Assembly: GCF_001709345.1 (NCBI RefSeq)
Contig: NZ_MDTQ01000001.1
Span: 908,717-972,716 of the forward strand
DNA from: Terasakiispira papahanaumokuakeensis
GTDB taxonomy: Bacteria > Pseudomonadota > Gammaproteobacteria > Pseudomonadales > Halomonadaceae
Direction: 5' to 3'
Length of the DNA: 64,000 bases
Shown here: in pieces, positions 19,491-29,829 of the stretch
Layout: each line of letters begins with the position of its first letter
Position numbering within the stretch: position 1 is the stretch's first letter
Notes under the pieces: generated by a model
What the model saw: the letters and a program-made list of their open reading frames with translations, nothing else
Database searches by the model: none
Told to the model about the DNA's origin: nothing
Made by a program: the position numbers and the translations under genes

Positions 19491-20423
19491 ATGATAAATC
19501 TGGTCATTTTTAATGGACGGCATGGCGCCTCCCGGACAATTGAACTGAAGCGTCCACTGGTGGCGGCAGCGCTCTCGGTTGCTTTGGCAGTGCCCATGGC
19601 ATTGGGCGGTGCAGCAGTGTATTGGTGGACGGATGCGCATAATCGTGATCTCAATGCGAGTCTGACCCACCAACTACAGCAGGAGCTGGAAGCGCAAAGG
19701 GAAAAGGTGGCGGATGTGCGCCTGCAAACAGGTGAGCATCTTGATGCATTGACCGCTAAGTTAGGCGAGATGCAGGCGCGGCTGTTACGTCTTGATGCCT
19801 TAGGTAAACGGCTGACGACGCTGGCAGATCTGGATGAAGACGAATTTAACTTTGACCAGCCACCGGCGGTCGGTGGGCCGGAGTTGGACTCGGAGCCCGT
19901 CGGGACTTCATCCGATGATCTGATGAAATCGCTGGATGATTTAAGCCATCAGATTGAAGACCGACAGCAGCAATTACAGGTCATTGAGTCATTATTATCA
20001 AACCGCCAATTCGAAGATCAGGTCTTTATTGCGGGTCGTCCGATTCGCAAAGGATGGTTATCGTCCCATTTTGGTCGTCGTATTGATCCTTTCACTGGAC
20101 GGCCTGCCTGGCATGAAGGCGTCGATATGGCGGGTAAGGATGGCTCCGATATTATCGCTTCTGCTGCCGGTGTGGTCGTTTGGGCGGGGCCACGTTATGG
20201 CTACGGCAACCTGGTCGAGATAGATCATGGTAACGGCTATACCACGCGCTACGGCCATGCCAAAGAAGTCGTCGTGAATAAAGGCGACATTGTGAAGAAA
20301 GGACAAGTGATTGCCTTGATGGGCAGTACGGGACGTTCGACCGGCCCGCATGTTCACTATGAGGTTCGGCATAATGGCCGAGCGCTTGATCCGGCAAAAT
20401 TTATTTATCGCAGTAGTCGTTAA
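19491..20423 (+). CDS. M23-family (LytM) peptidase, membrane-anchored
   Basis: A 310-residue protein with a single membrane segment near 25-48 (one N-terminal anchor), a coiled coil at about 55-110, a linker, and a C-terminal LytM peptidase domain at about 195-305. The zinc site shows the usual pattern: HEGVD for the H-x(3)-D motif and HVHYEV for the last histidine. Such enzymes cut peptidoglycan cross-links or regulate amidases. A gene of this kind commonly precedes secA in gammaproteobacteria, as here. AAAAGG precedes the ATG. Confidence 0.9.
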   Translation: MINLVIFNGRHGASRTIELKRPLVAAALSVALAVPMALGGAAVYWWTDAHNRDLNASLTHQLQQELEAQREKVADVRLQTGEHLDALTAKLGEMQARLLRLDALGKRLTTLADLDEDEFNFDQPPAVGGPELDSEPVGTSSDDLMKSLDDLSHQIEDRQQQLQVIESLLSNRQFEDQVFIAGRPIRKGWLSSHFGRRIDPFTGRPAWHEGVDMAGKDGSDIIASAAGVVVWAGPRYGYGNLVEIDHGNGYTTRYGHAKEVVVNKGDIVKKGQVIALMGSTGRSTGPHVHYEVRHNGRALDPAKFIYRSSR

Positions 20424-20436
20424 GCTCGATAAGATT

Positions 20437-20467
20437 ACAACACCCGCTTCGGCGGGTGTTGTGCGTT
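20437..20467 (+). terminator. Rho-independent terminator after M23 peptidase gene
   Basis: An 11-bp stem (ACAACACCCGC at 20437-20447 with GCGGGTGTTGT at 20452-20462) capped by a TTCG tetraloop lies 14 bp after the stop codon. The tail is GCGTTTAG, only moderately T-rich. Confidence 0.8.
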
Positions 20468-20835
20468 TAGGCGGAGGGTTTTGAGTCAAAAACTGCCTCA
20501 CATAGCCTGTTTAGAGGCTTCTTCGATTTTCTTCCTTACCCTGAAGTCTGGTAGCATACAGTGCATTTTATTGATATGCCGTCTGTTGGTGAGTGTCTAT
20601 TTGATGGCTGATGCGGTGGGTGAAGATGAGATAGCCCCTGTCATATGGGGTGTTTTATAAGACCCGATGACTTGGATCATATGAGATGAAGCATGATGCC
20701 CAATGATGACTGGATCAGCTGTACAAATAGATACCCCCCGATCAGGTCTCGGCTCGAAAGCAACTTGAGTGCACGGTGAAGCTGGGTGATTTGAGTGTGA
20801 AGCATCAGAACTTAAGTCATCAAAACTTTAAGTGC
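20468..20835. other. Long intergenic region upstream of secA
   Basis: No secM-like gene with signal peptide and arrest motif is recognisable. An imperfect tandem repeat CATCAGAACTTAAGT / CATCAAAACTTTAAGT occupies 20803-20833, immediately before the probable promoter. Nothing else could be assigned. Confidence 0.4.
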
Positions 20836-20862
20836 TTGGCTGTCAATGGCTTAGGTTATAAT
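20836..20862 (+). promoter_or_regulatory. Probable sigma-70 promoter of secA
   Basis: A perfect TATAAT -10 box lies at 20857-20862, with TTGGCT at 20836-20841 as the best -35 candidate, at a short spacing of 15. The implied leader is about 95-100 nt and contains a hairpin at 20897-20921 (GCG, two-base bulge, CTCCC, loop, GGGAG, CGC), which could matter for secA control. Confidence 0.55.
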
Positions 20863-20966
20863 CGCTTAGGTTTCAGGTGTGCCCGCCCGACGTTAAGCGT
20901 TCTCCCTGGTATAGGGAGCGCCCATGTTTGCGGTTTGGCTGCGCTTACTGGTTTTAAGGACAACGC

Positions 20967-23687
20967 ATGATTGCCCCTTTGTTCAAGAAGATCTTTGGTA
21001 CAAAAAACGATCGTGATATCAAACGCATGCGACGCGTTGTCGCGCGCATCAATGCGTTGGAAGACGATGTTAAAGCCCTGTCTGATAATGCTCTGACAGG
21101 GAAAACTGAAGAGTTCCGGCAGCGCCTGAGTGATGGTGAAGCCCTGGATCAGTTGCTGCCAGAAGCCTTTGCGGTTGTGCGTGAAGCCAGCCACCGAGTG
21201 TTGGGGATGCGTCACTTTGACGTACAGCTGATTGGCGGCATGGTACTCAACTCCGGGAAAATTGCGGAAATGCGCACCGGGGAAGGTAAAACGCTGGTCG
21301 CGACCTTGGCGGTGTACCTGAATGCATTACCCGGTCAAGGGGCGCATGTGGTCACGGTTAACGACTATCTGGCGCGACGTGATGCGGAGTGGATGGGCCG
21401 CCTGTATCGCTTTTTAGGGCTTGAAGTCGGTGTCATTTACAGCGGTCAGAGCACTGAAGAAAAACGTTTGGCCTATCAAGCCGATATTACCTACGGCACC
21501 AATAACGAATTTGGCTTTGATTACCTGCGCGATAATATGGCGTTTAGCCTGTCGGATCGTGTTCAGCGCGACTTGAATTTTGCCGTCGTCGATGAGGTCG
21601 ACTCTATCCTGATTGATGAGGCCCGGACGCCGCTGATTATTTCCGGAGCCGCTCAGGATAGCTCCCAGCTTTACCTGCAGACTAACCGCTTAGTGCCGTC
21701 GCTGAGCCCTTGGGATGAAGAAAGCGAAGCCGGTCATTTTATTATTGATGAAAAACAGCGCTCTATTGAGTTGACTGAAGAAGGCCACCAGCGGGTTGAA
21801 GAGTTGTTGGTCAAGCAGGGTCTGCTTAATGAAGGGGATACCCTTTATTCTCCCGCCAACCTGAACTTACTGCACCATGTGCAAGCCGCCCTTCGAGCTC
21901 ACCACCTGTATCAACGCGATGATCACTATATCGTACAGGATGGTCAGGTCATTATCGTGGATGAGCATACCGGCCGGACCATGGCCGGTCGACGCTGGGG
22001 TGAAGGCCTGCATCAAGCCGTTGAGGCCAAAGAAGGGGTGAAAATTCAGGCCGAAAGTCAGACTTTGGCTTCGACCACCTTCCAGAATTTTTTCCGCCTC
22101 TATAACAAGCTGTCGGGGATGACCGGAACGGCTGATACGGAAGCAGTTGAATTTAATCAGATTTATGGCTTAGATGTGGTGGTCATTCCGACCAATCGCA
22201 AAGTGCAGCGTATTGACCATAATGACCTGATTTTTATGTCATTTGCGGACAAACTCAAAGCGATCGTGGAAGAAGTGAAAGCCACGGTCGAGGCTGAACG
22301 TCCGGTGCTGGTGGGGACTGCCTCGATTGAAGCGTCCGAAGTGGTCAGTCAGGTGCTGACCAAAGCGGGTATTGAGCACAATATGCTGAACGCTAAAAAC
22401 CACGAGCGTGAGGCCGAAATTATTGCTCAGGCCGGTCGGCCAGGCACAGTGACGATAGCGACCAATATGGCCGGCCGAGGTACGGATATTGTGCTGGGCG
22501 GTAACTGGGAAGCTGAAGTGGCCGCACTTGAGCAGCCTACCGATGAGCAAGTCGAAGCGGCTAAAGCCGCTTGGCAAGCGCGTCATGATGCCGTGATCAA
22601 TGCCGGTGGGCTCCATGTTATCGGCACAGAACGTCACGAGTCTCGTCGTATCGATAACCAGCTACGTGGACGCTCTGGACGTCAGGGTGACCCTGGCTCT
22701 ACCCGTTTCTTCCTATCGTTAGATGATCCCTTGATGCGTATTTTTGCTTCCGACTGGGTGCGGGGCATGATGCAAAAACTGGGGATGGAAGAAGGTGAAG
22801 CGATTGAGCACCGGATGGTAACCAATGCCGTTGAGAAGGCTCAGCGTAAAGTTGAAGGCCGCAACTTTGATATTCGTAAGCAGCTGCTTGAATATGATGA
22901 TGTGGCAAACGATCAGCGTCAGGTGGTGTATAGCCAGCGAGACGAAATCCTCAAGTCTGAAGATCTGTCTGAAGAAGTGGCGCAGATGCGGGATGATGTG
23001 CTGGATGACTCCATCAATGAGTTTGTACCGCCGCAATCCATGCCCGAACAGTGGGATATGGCGGGATTAGAGCAACTACTGTCCGGTGAGTTTAATTTAC
23101 AGTTGCCGGTACAACAGTGGTTTGACGATGATAAGAGCCTGACCGAAGAAACATTGCGAGCGCGTGTTCATGACGCGTTGAATCAGGCTTATCAAGAAAA
23201 AGAAGCGTTGGTGGGGGCTGAGCTGCTGCGTCGCTTTGAACAGCAAGCCATGTTGCAGGTTTTGGATACACGCTGGAAAGAACACTTGGCGATGATGGAT
23301 CATCTGCGTCAAGGGATTCACCTGCGCGGTTACGCCCAGAAGAATCCAAAACAGGAATATAAGCGTGAATCTTTCAATTTATTCCAACAGTTCCTGTCCA
23401 ATGTGCGTCGCGATGTTGTCCGTATTCTCAGCCATGTCCAGGTGCGCCAGAGCGAAGACGTTGATGAAATAGAGCGTCGCCGACGTGAAGAAGCTCAGCG
23501 GATGGCGCAGCAGTATCAGCATGAAGCACCGCCTGCTAACGGCTTGAATGAGACGCCTGCGGACGAGTCGCAGAAAGATGAAGGTGATAAAACCTTTGTC
23601 CGTGAGCAACCCAAAGTTGGTCGTAATGACCCCTGTCCTTGTGGTTCAGGGCGTAAATACAAGCATTGTCATGGCCAATTGCAGTAA
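20967..23687 (+). CDS. secA: Protein translocase ATPase SecA
   Basis: The 906-residue motor that drives preproteins through SecYEG. Walker A is at 102-109 (MRTGEGKT) and the DEAD-type Walker B is [16 protein letters not shown]. The nucleotide-binding domain 2 motifs [14 protein letters not shown] and [10 protein letters not shown] are present, and the C-terminal SecB/zinc-binding tail ends [20 protein letters not shown] with the C-x-C-x(8)-C-H pattern. Length and layout are normal. A TAAGGA site precedes the ATG. Confidence 0.98.
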   Translation: MIAPLFKKIFGTKNDRDIKRMRRVVARINALEDDVKALSDNALTGKTEEFRQRLSDGEALDQLLPEAFAVVREASHRVLGMRHFDVQLIGGMVLNSGKIAEMRTGEGKTLVATLAVYLNALPGQGAHVVTVNDYLARRDAEWMGRLYRFLGLEVGVIYSGQSTEEKRLAYQADITYGTNNEFGFDYLRDNMAFSLSDRVQRDLNFAVVDEVDSILIDEARTPLIISGAAQDSSQLYLQTNRLVPSLSPWDEESEAGHFIIDEKQRSIELTEEGHQRVEELLVKQGLLNEGDTLYSPANLNLLHHVQAALRAHHLYQRDDHYIVQDGQVIIVDEHTGRTMAGRRWGEGLHQAVEAKEGVKIQAESQTLASTTFQNFFRLYNKLSGMTGTADTEAVEFNQIYGLDVVVIPTNRKVQRIDHNDLIFMSFADKLKAIVEEVKATVEAERPVLVGTASIEASEVVSQVLTKAGIEHNMLNAKNHEREAEIIAQAGRPGTVTIATNMAGRGTDIVLGGNWEAEVAALEQPTDEQVEAAKAAWQARHDAVINAGGLHVIGTERHESRRIDNQLRGRSGRQGDPGSTRFFLSLDDPLMRIFASDWVRGMMQKLGMEEGEAIEHRMVTNAVEKAQRKVEGRNFDIRKQLLEYDDVANDQRQVVYSQRDEILKSEDLSEEVAQMRDDVLDDSINEFVPPQSMPEQWDMAGLEQLLSGEFNLQLPVQQWFDDDKSLTEETLRARVHDALNQAYQEKEALVGAELLRRFEQQAMLQVLDTRWKEHLAMMDHLRQGIHLRGYAQKNPKQEYKRESFNLFQQFLSNVRRDVVRILSHVQVRQSEDVDEIERRRREEAQRMAQQYQHEAPPANGLNETPADESQKDEGDKTFVREQPKVGRNDPCPCGSGRKYKHCHGQLQ

Positions 23688-23753
23688 TTCGTTGCGGTCA
23701 TCCGTTACGTTAAGGCTGCGATAGCTCAGCATGATGATCATCAATATGAGGAT

Positions 23754-23783
23754 GGCCCGGTGTGTACCGGGCCGTCGTGTTTC
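23754..23783 (+). terminator. Probable terminator after secA
   Basis: An 8-bp perfect stem (GGCCCGGT at 23754-23761 with ACCGGGCC at 23766-23773) with a 4-nt loop. The following GTCGTGTTTC is only weakly T-rich. Confidence 0.6.
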
Positions 23784-23858
23784 GGACCCGGATCTGATCT
23801 CGCTGATGAGCGCAGAGATTGATCTTCGGGTCTGTTTTGTTGAAAGGAGGAAAGGCTA

Positions 23859-25076
23859 ATGCCTGTGGGTGATCTGTCATTACCGGAGTTTCCTGTCATT
23901 GAAGGTATTCGTCTGGGTGTTGCTCAGGCGGGCATCAAAAAGCCGGGTCGTGATGATGTGGTGGTCATTGAGCTATCACCGAAGACTCAGGTGGCGGGTG
24001 TGTTCACTCGTAATGCCTTTTGTGCGGCTCCTGTACAGGTTGCTCGACGACATTTATCGACCGCCTCTCCTCGCTATTTATTGATCAATACCGGTAATGC
24101 CAATGCAGGGACTGGAGCGCCGGGTCTTGATGACTGTCAGCGCAGTTGTGATCTTTTAGCACAGGCGGCAGGTGTCGAGCCGAATCAGGTGTTACCTTTC
24201 TCGACGGGCGTGATTGGTGAGCGACTACCCATGGAACGTTTTGAAAAAGCGGTTCCTGAGGCCGTGGCGGCTTTAGAGGCCACCGGCTGGGCGCGTGCCG
24301 CTTCGGGTATCTTAACGACGGATGTTGTGCCTAAAGGGGCTGTCGCACGTTGTGAAATTCAGGGTCAAGTGGTGAATATTGCGGGTATTGCCAAAGGGTC
24401 AGGTATGATTCGCCCGAATATGGCCACCATGTTGGGCTATGTCGCGACCGATGCTGAAATTGCGCAGCCGCTGCTACAACAGCTGCTGCATGAAGTCAGT
24501 GACCAGAGTTTCAACCGCATCAGTGTTGATGGTGATACTTCAACCAATGACGCTGTGATGTTAATGGCTACCGGCGCGTCAGCGGTATTAAGTGAACAAG
24601 ATAGTGCCGGGCTGGCGGTGTTCCGAGAAGCGCTGCTTAGCGTGATGCAGACATTAGCCCATGCCATTGTGCGTGATGGTGAAGGGGCCACCAAGTTCGT
24701 GACGGTCAAGGTGACCGGTGGGCGTACTGGGGCTGAAGCGCTGGAAACCGCATATACAGTCGCGCATTCTCCTTTGGTGAAAACGGCCCTTTATGCCTCT
24801 GATGCCAACTGGGGGCGGATTCTGGCGGCGGTCGGACGAACTCCAGGTCTGGAAGACTTAGACGTCGAAGGCGTCACGGTGCATTTGAACGATGTGTGCA
24901 TTGTGGCTTTAGGAGGGCGTGCTGCTGATTATACCGAAGAGGCGGGCGCTGCCGTGATGGCGCAGGATGAGATCACCATTCATATCGACCTTGGTCGGGG
25001 AGAAGCGGTCGATACGGTGTGGACTTGTGATTTTTCTCACCAATATGTCTCAATCAATGCGGATTACCGCAGCTGA
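23859..25076 (+). CDS. argJ: Bifunctional ornithine acetyltransferase / N-acetylglutamate synthase
   Basis: A 405-residue arginine biosynthesis enzyme that recycles the acetyl group from N-acetylornithine to glutamate. The precursor self-cleaves before the conserved threonine of the NMATML motif, here Thr190, which becomes the nucleophile of the beta chain. KGSGMIRPNMATML is intact and the C-terminus is the usual FSHQYVSINADYRS. An AAAGGAGG site precedes the ATG. It sits between secA and the mutT-thiE fusion, an order shared with pseudomonads and halomonads. Confidence 0.97.
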   Translation: MPVGDLSLPEFPVIEGIRLGVAQAGIKKPGRDDVVVIELSPKTQVAGVFTRNAFCAAPVQVARRHLSTASPRYLLINTGNANAGTGAPGLDDCQRSCDLLAQAAGVEPNQVLPFSTGVIGERLPMERFEKAVPEAVAALEATGWARAASGILTTDVVPKGAVARCEIQGQVVNIAGIAKGSGMIRPNMATMLGYVATDAEIAQPLLQQLLHEVSDQSFNRISVDGDTSTNDAVMLMATGASAVLSEQDSAGLAVFREALLSVMQTLAHAIVRDGEGATKFVTVKVTGGRTGAEALETAYTVAHSPLVKTALYASDANWGRILAAVGRTPGLEDLDVEGVTVHLNDVCIVALGGRAADYTEEAGAAVMAQDEITIHIDLGRGEAVDTVWTCDFSHQYVSINADYRS

Positions 25077-25111
25077 TTGACGATAGAATATTAAACTCAA
25101 TTATTGACCTC

Positions 25112-25140
25112 GCGGGCCTGAGATTAGGCTCGCTTTCTTT
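25112..25140 (+). terminator. Probable terminator after argJ
   Basis: An 8-bp stem containing one G-U pair (25112-25119 with 25126-25133) with a 6-nt loop is followed by TTTCTTT. It lies in the 92-bp gap before the mutT-like gene. Confidence 0.6.
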
Positions 25141-25168
25141 GGACTGTCTAGCAAGAGCGTGAGTTTCC

Positions 25169-26110
25169 ATGCCAAATCGAGTACAGGTCGCGGCAGCGGC
25201 CATCGTCAACGAAGCGGGTCAGGTGCTGATAGCACGTCGTCCAGCCACTGTCGATCAGGGCGGGCTCTGGGAATTTCCTGGAGGTAAACTGGCACCCTAC
25301 GAGACGGGCCGGCAGGCATTGAAGCGAGAGTTACGTGAAGAGCTGGGCATTGAGGTGACCGAGGCGCGTCCCTTGATTCGGGTGCATCACGATTATCCCG
25401 ATCGTACGATCGTGCTCGATGTGTGGAAAGTGCTGGCCTTTACCGGTGAACCTTATGGTCGTGAAGGCCAGCCGGTGCGCTGGGTGGATATGAAAGACCT
25501 GAACGATTATACCTTCCCGGCGGCGAATCAACCGATTGTGAAATCAATTCAGTTACCGGGCGAGTATTGTATTACGATGCCGGCTGAGTCTATTGAGGCT
25601 TATATTGAACAGGTTCAGCAACGCTTGTCCCAAGGTCTGAATCTTATTCAGCTACGTGCCCCTGAGTTGAATGAAGAGGACTACCTCGCATTAGCCGAAG
25701 CGGTTTTACCCTTGTGCCGTGAAGCCGATGCACGTTTAATTTTGAATGCCGTGCCTGATATTTTATCTAAAGTCGCTGCTGATGGCGTGCACCTGACGCA
25801 TGAGCGTTTAATGGCGTTGGATAATCGCCCTATTTCTCACGATAAATGGCTCAGTGTGGCATGCCATGATCCGAGTAGCTTGTCGCAAGCGAAGCGGATT
25901 GGCGCGGATGTCGCGACCTTATCCCCAGTGTGTCCGACCCAGAGTCATCCAGAAGCTAAGCCGCTGGGTTGGCACCGTTTCCAAAGCTGGGTGGAACAAG
26001 CGGGTATTCCGGTGTTTGCCTTGGGCGGCATGTCTCGTCACGATGCGCGCCGCGCTCAAGCGCTAGGGGGCCAAGGTATTGCAGGAATGAGCGTGTTTAA
26101 GACTTCCTGA
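25169..26110 (+). CDS. mutT: MutT-type Nudix hydrolase fused to a ThiE-like domain
   Basis: A 313-residue two-domain protein. Residues 1-130 form a MutT Nudix domain with an intact box (G-x5-E-x7-RELREELGI, starting at GKLAPYE), expected to hydrolyse 8-oxo-dGTP and so prevent mutation. Residues from about 150 to 310 resemble thiamine-phosphate synthase (ThiE) in its later part: LIQLRAPEL, DGVHLTHERL, ATLSPVCPTQSHPEAKPLGW, FALGGMS. This fusion is well known in Pseudomonas relatives; whether the second domain is active in thiamine synthesis is doubtful. Confidence 0.92.
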   Translation: MPNRVQVAAAAIVNEAGQVLIARRPATVDQGGLWEFPGGKLAPYETGRQALKRELREELGIEVTEARPLIRVHHDYPDRTIVLDVWKVLAFTGEPYGREGQPVRWVDMKDLNDYTFPAANQPIVKSIQLPGEYCITMPAESIEAYIEQVQQRLSQGLNLIQLRAPELNEEDYLALAEAVLPLCREADARLILNAVPDILSKVAADGVHLTHERLMALDNRPISHDKWLSVACHDPSSLSQAKRIGADVATLSPVCPTQSHPEAKPLGWHRFQSWVEQAGIPVFALGGMSRHDARRAQALGGQGIAGMSVFKTS

Positions 26111-26154
26111 ATATGATGTGATGTGAATCGACATCGCACTGATGCTTGCGAAAT

Positions 26155-26190
26155 AAAGCCCGCCATTAATGGCGGGCTTTTTGTTTTTTT
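26155..26190 (+). terminator. Strong Rho-independent terminator after mutT-thiE fusion
   Basis: A 10-bp perfect stem (AAAGCCCGCC at 26155-26164 with GGCGGGCTTT at 26171-26180) is followed by T-rich sequence to 26190. It separates the housekeeping block from the vgrG module. Confidence 0.95.
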
Positions 26191-26352
26191 GATTCTTGAG
26201 CCGCTTTGAGCGCTTTCGGTTGTTGTCTTTTGCTGAGGCAATCGGTGTCTCATATCGGCGCATTTTAACTGTTGCTTATATGTGACAGTTGTTTGTGGTC
26301 TTAGGAGAGGGCTTGATAGTGCTTTAATCTAGCATTCAGGGAAGAATCAGGT

Positions 26353-29300
26353 ATGGCTGCGTCTTCATTTGTCGACACCTTGCTTGAGCAGTTCGATATT
26401 GCCTTGTCTCAGCATCAGCGTTTACTGAAATTGGATGTCCCGGCCGCAGGCCCGATGCTGCCGCACCGCCTGGTCGGGCAAGAGGCGATGGGCCAGCCGT
26501 TTCGTTATCGTTTGGATTGCATCTCCCAGCGCGGTGACATCGAGCTGAAAACCTTGATGGCGCAACCGGCCACCCTCTCGCTGATGCAGGCCGATGGTAG
26601 TTATCGTGACCTCAATGGCTTGGTCGAAGAAGCGGCTCTGCTGGGTGAAGATGGTGGCGTTTATTACTATCAGCTGACGTTGGTGCCCTGGTTCTCCCTG
26701 CTCAAACTTGGCCGTGACAGCCGCATCTTTCAAAACCTTAATGTGGTCGATATTGCCACTCAGGTGTTTGATGCCCATGCCGAAGCTGCCGGGCGCTATC
26801 GTTTTGATACCCGCCGTGAATACCCGCCGCGCAGCTACTGCGTTCAGTATCGAGAAAGCGACTACCACTTTGTCAGCCGATTATTCGAAGAAGAAGGGCT
26901 CTTTTACTACTTCGAACAAAGCGACGGTCAGCACACCCTCGTCATCACCGATGATGTCGACACCTGCACCCCGGTCAGCCCGCAACAAATCCGCTTTCAC
27001 CGTCAGGATGCCACCGAAAGCGAAGACGCTATCACCCAATGGCGCGGCCTACGCCAATTGCAGCCGACGCGCGTCACCATGGGCACCTTCGATTACAAAC
27101 AGCCCTCGCTGACCAAACGCTCGGCCCTGAACACCGTCGACGAACAAGGCAATGTGCCTGATGCTGAGCTTTACGATTACGCCGGTGAATACTACTACCA
27201 CGAATTTGATCGCGGCGAACGGCTCAGCGAAAACCGCCTGGAAGCCCATGAATCCAAAGCCAAACGCTTCCACGGTGCGGGCGGCACACGACAACTGCAA
27301 GCCGGTTACTGGTTCGAACTGACCCAACATAGCCGCCACGACCAAGGCGGTGCGGAAGAGCGCGAATTTTTAGTCCTGGGCATGACCGTTCATGCCGAAA
27401 ACAGCCTGCCGATCACCGCCCAACTCAAGCCCTTACCGGGCAGCTTGCAGCCGGAACTGGACGCCGCCAAAACTGCTCATGGTCTCGACGTTGACGCCGA
27501 AGAGATGGCCGATGGTCATATCGCCGCCTACCGCACCGGCGGCACCGGCCACTTCCTGATCGACTTCGAAGCCCAGCGCCGGACACAACCCTTCCGCAAT
27601 GCCCGACGCCACCCACGTCCTGTTGTCGGTGGACCGCAAACCGCTTTGATCGTCGGCCCCGAAGGCGAAGAAATTCATACCGACCACCTCAATCGCGTGC
27701 GCGCCCAATTCCACTGGGATCGTCAAGGCCAGCTGGACGAAAACTCCAGCTGCTGGTTAAGGGTCGCCCAGCCCAATGCAGGCTCGGGTTGGGGCGGGGT
27801 CTTCACCCCCCGTGTTGGCCAAGAAGTCATCGTCGACTTTCTCGAAGGCGACCCCGACCGCCCCTTGATCACCGGCCGCGTCTACAACGGCGACCAAACC
27901 CCCGAATGGCACAGCAACGGCCTCTTCTCCGGCCTCAAGAGCAAAACCTACCGGGGTAGCAAATACAACGAACTGCTGTTTGATGACGCCACCGACCAAG
28001 AACGGGTGCGGCTGAACTCCGAACACCAGAAATCCCAGCTCAACCTGGGCTACCTGATCCACCAAAACGGCAACTACCGAGGCGCCTTCCGTGGTACCGG
28101 CTTCGAACTGCGCACCGATGCCTATGGCACCGTCCGCGCCAACCAAGGCCTCTACCTGACCAGCTGGGGCCAGATCGGCGCCAGTGGCGAACAACTGGCC
28201 TTGGACCCGGCGAAAACCCAGCTGGATGCGGCTTACGAACTGACCGACACCCTCAGCCAAGTCTCCGCCGATCACAACGCCGAAACCCTCGACGCCAAAG
28301 ACAACCTGAAAAAAGCCAGCGACGACACCGACGCCCCTTACGGCAACAGCGAACAAGACGCCGACGCCGATCAAAGCAACGCCTCAGCCGCCACCGCCAG
28401 CGGTGGGCGCGGGCAAGTCCAAGGCCTCAAAGCGCCCTGGCTGCACCTGGCCTCACCGGCTGGGACTACAATCAGCACCCCGGAATCAACTCACCTGGCT
28501 CAGGGCCAACACCTCAGCGTCAGCACCGGAGAAAACCTCAACCTGACCAGCGGCAAAAACCTCGTCGCGGCGATTCGGGAAAAACTCTCCCTGTTTGCCT
28601 ACAACGCCGGGATCAAACTCTTTGCCGCCAAAGGCAAAGTCGAGATCCAAGCCCAAAGCGACACCCTCGAAATGACCGCCGAAAAAGACGTCAAAATCAG
28701 CTCGACAGAACACCGTATTGAGGTGAATGCCAAAAATGGCATCGTGCTGACCAGTGGTGGTGCCTACATTCAAGTTAAAGACGGCAATATTCAAGTGCAT
28801 GCCCCGGGTACGGTGGATGTCAAAGCGGCCCTACATTTGTTCTCCGGGCCGACCCAATTGGATATTCCTTTGCCCGACTTACCTCAGGGGGGCTTATCTC
28901 AAGCCCGTGCGGCCCAAACGGTCAGCCCGAAAAACTCGATGACGCTTAATCATCCCTCGTCAACTGGGAGTAGCGGCGCTACTGCGGTTCAAACAGGTGC
29001 TGCGGTTGAAGTGGGAGGAGCGGGGACTTCAGCAGGTGATGTGACCGCTGAGGCTTCGGCCACGCCGTCTTTTGCTGAGCAAATGCGGGGCACCGCGGCG
29101 CAAGCGATGGATTATCAAATGGCCCAGATGGCTCAGGCTGTTTATACCGATGAAGCGGTGGGGGATTGGAAGCCGTTGGATAAGGCGGCACTGGAAAGCG
29201 CCGAGATCAAGCCAAAGATGATGAACGATCAAACCACTGGTTTTCAGTCGGCGATTTATAGCAATGGCCAAGGGGATTACGTTTTAGCTTATGCCGGTAC

Positions 29301-29829
29301 GGATTTCAGTGATTGGAAGGGCGATTGGATGCAAGCCAATATCCCGCAGGCGATGGGGCGGGAATCCGAACAGTATCAGCAGGCGTTACATTTGGCTGAG
29401 ATGGCGAAGCAAGCCTATGGTGATCATTTGGTGATTACGGGGCACTCTTTGGGTGGCGGTTTGGCTTCGGTGGCATCGCTGGCGACTGATACTCCGGCGG
29501 TGACGTTTAATGCGGCCGGGATTGCCGATGGAACTTTGGAGCGCTTGCCGCTTGATCCTGAGGTTGCGGCTAAAAAAGCCAGTGGCGGCTTAATCCGCCG
29601 ATATAATGTTGACGGTGAAATCCTGACCTGGGAACAAGAGGATGCCTGGGGTGATCGTTGGTTGTTCCCTGATGCACTCGGTAAGGAAATTACATTGGCT
29701 GACCCTACCCCGGTAGAAGGCTGGAGTCAGTTGAACCCTGTCACCATGGGTAAAGATCGGATCAATGATCACGGTATGGATACGGTATTGGATGCACTGG
29801 ATAAAGCGAAACCCTGGAGATCACGATGA
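26353..29829 (+). CDS. vgrG: Evolved VgrG with C-terminal lipase effector domain (T6SS)
   Basis: A 1158-residue type VI secretion spike with a fused toxin. Residues to about 560 are the VgrG core (gp27/gp5-like), with the OB-fold region near RVRAQFHWDRQGQLDENSS, CWLRVAQPNAGSGWGGVFTP and RVGQEVIVDFLEGDPDRPLITGRVYN split by these landmarks. A DUF2345-like needle follows, about 690-850. Residues from about 915 form a lipase-like alpha/beta hydrolase with GHSLGGG (Ser1032), Asp1087 in YNVDGE and His1140 in NDHGMD as a plausible catalytic triad. It should attack membrane lipids of rival cells. The stop overlaps the first ankyrin gene (ATGA). Codon choice changes abruptly near 28700. No other T6SS genes, adaptor or PAAR gene are nearby, so it is an orphan module. 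Confidence 0.93.
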   Translation: MAASSFVDTLLEQFDIALSQHQRLLKLDVPAAGPMLPHRLVGQEAMGQPFRYRLDCISQRGDIELKTLMAQPATLSLMQADGSYRDLNGLVEEAALLGEDGGVYYYQLTLVPWFSLLKLGRDSRIFQNLNVVDIATQVFDAHAEAAGRYRFDTRREYPPRSYCVQYRESDYHFVSRLFEEEGLFYYFEQSDGQHTLVITDDVDTCTPVSPQQIRFHRQDATESEDAITQWRGLRQLQPTRVTMGTFDYKQPSLTKRSALNTVDEQGNVPDAELYDYAGEYYYHEFDRGERLSENRLEAHESKAKRFHGAGGTRQLQAGYWFELTQHSRHDQGGAEEREFLVLGMTVHAENSLPITAQLKPLPGSLQPELDAAKTAHGLDVDAEEMADGHIAAYRTGGTGHFLIDFEAQRRTQPFRNARRHPRPVVGGPQTALIVGPEGEEIHTDHLNRVRAQFHWDRQGQLDENSSCWLRVAQPNAGSGWGGVFTPRVGQEVIVDFLEGDPDRPLITGRVYNGDQTPEWHSNGLFSGLKSKTYRGSKYNELLFDDATDQERVRLNSEHQKSQLNLGYLIHQNGNYRGAFRGTGFELRTDAYGTVRANQGLYLTSWGQIGASGEQLALDPAKTQLDAAYELTDTLSQVSADHNAETLDAKDNLKKASDDTDAPYGNSEQDADADQSNASAATASGGRGQVQGLKAPWLHLASPAGTTISTPESTHLAQGQHLSVSTGENLNLTSGKNLVAAIREKLSLFAYNAGIKLFAAKGKVEIQAQSDTLEMTAEKDVKISSTEHRIEVNAKNGIVLTSGGAYIQVKDGNIQVHAPGTVDVKAALHLFSGPTQLDIPLPDLPQGGLSQARAAQTVSPKNSMTLNHPSSTGSSGATAVQTGAAVEVGGAGTSAGDVTAEASATPSFAEQMRGTAAQAMDYQMAQMAQAVYTDEAVGDWKPLDKAALESAEIKPKMMNDQTTGFQSAIYSNGQGDYVLAYAGTDFSDWKGDWMQANIPQAMGRESEQYQQALHLAEMAKQAYGDHLVITGHSLGGGLASVASLATDTPAVTFNAAGIADGTLERLPLDPEVAAKKASGGLIRRYNVDGEILTWEQEDAWGDRWLFPDALGKEITLADPTPVEGWSQLNPVTMGKDRINDHGMDTVLDALDKAKPWRSR

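Noticed and set aside
27757..28374. 205-codon open frame on the minus strand
   Set aside because: It is antisense to vgrG in the C-ending-codon region, which removes stops on the other strand. Its Val/Gly-rich translation resembles no protein family.
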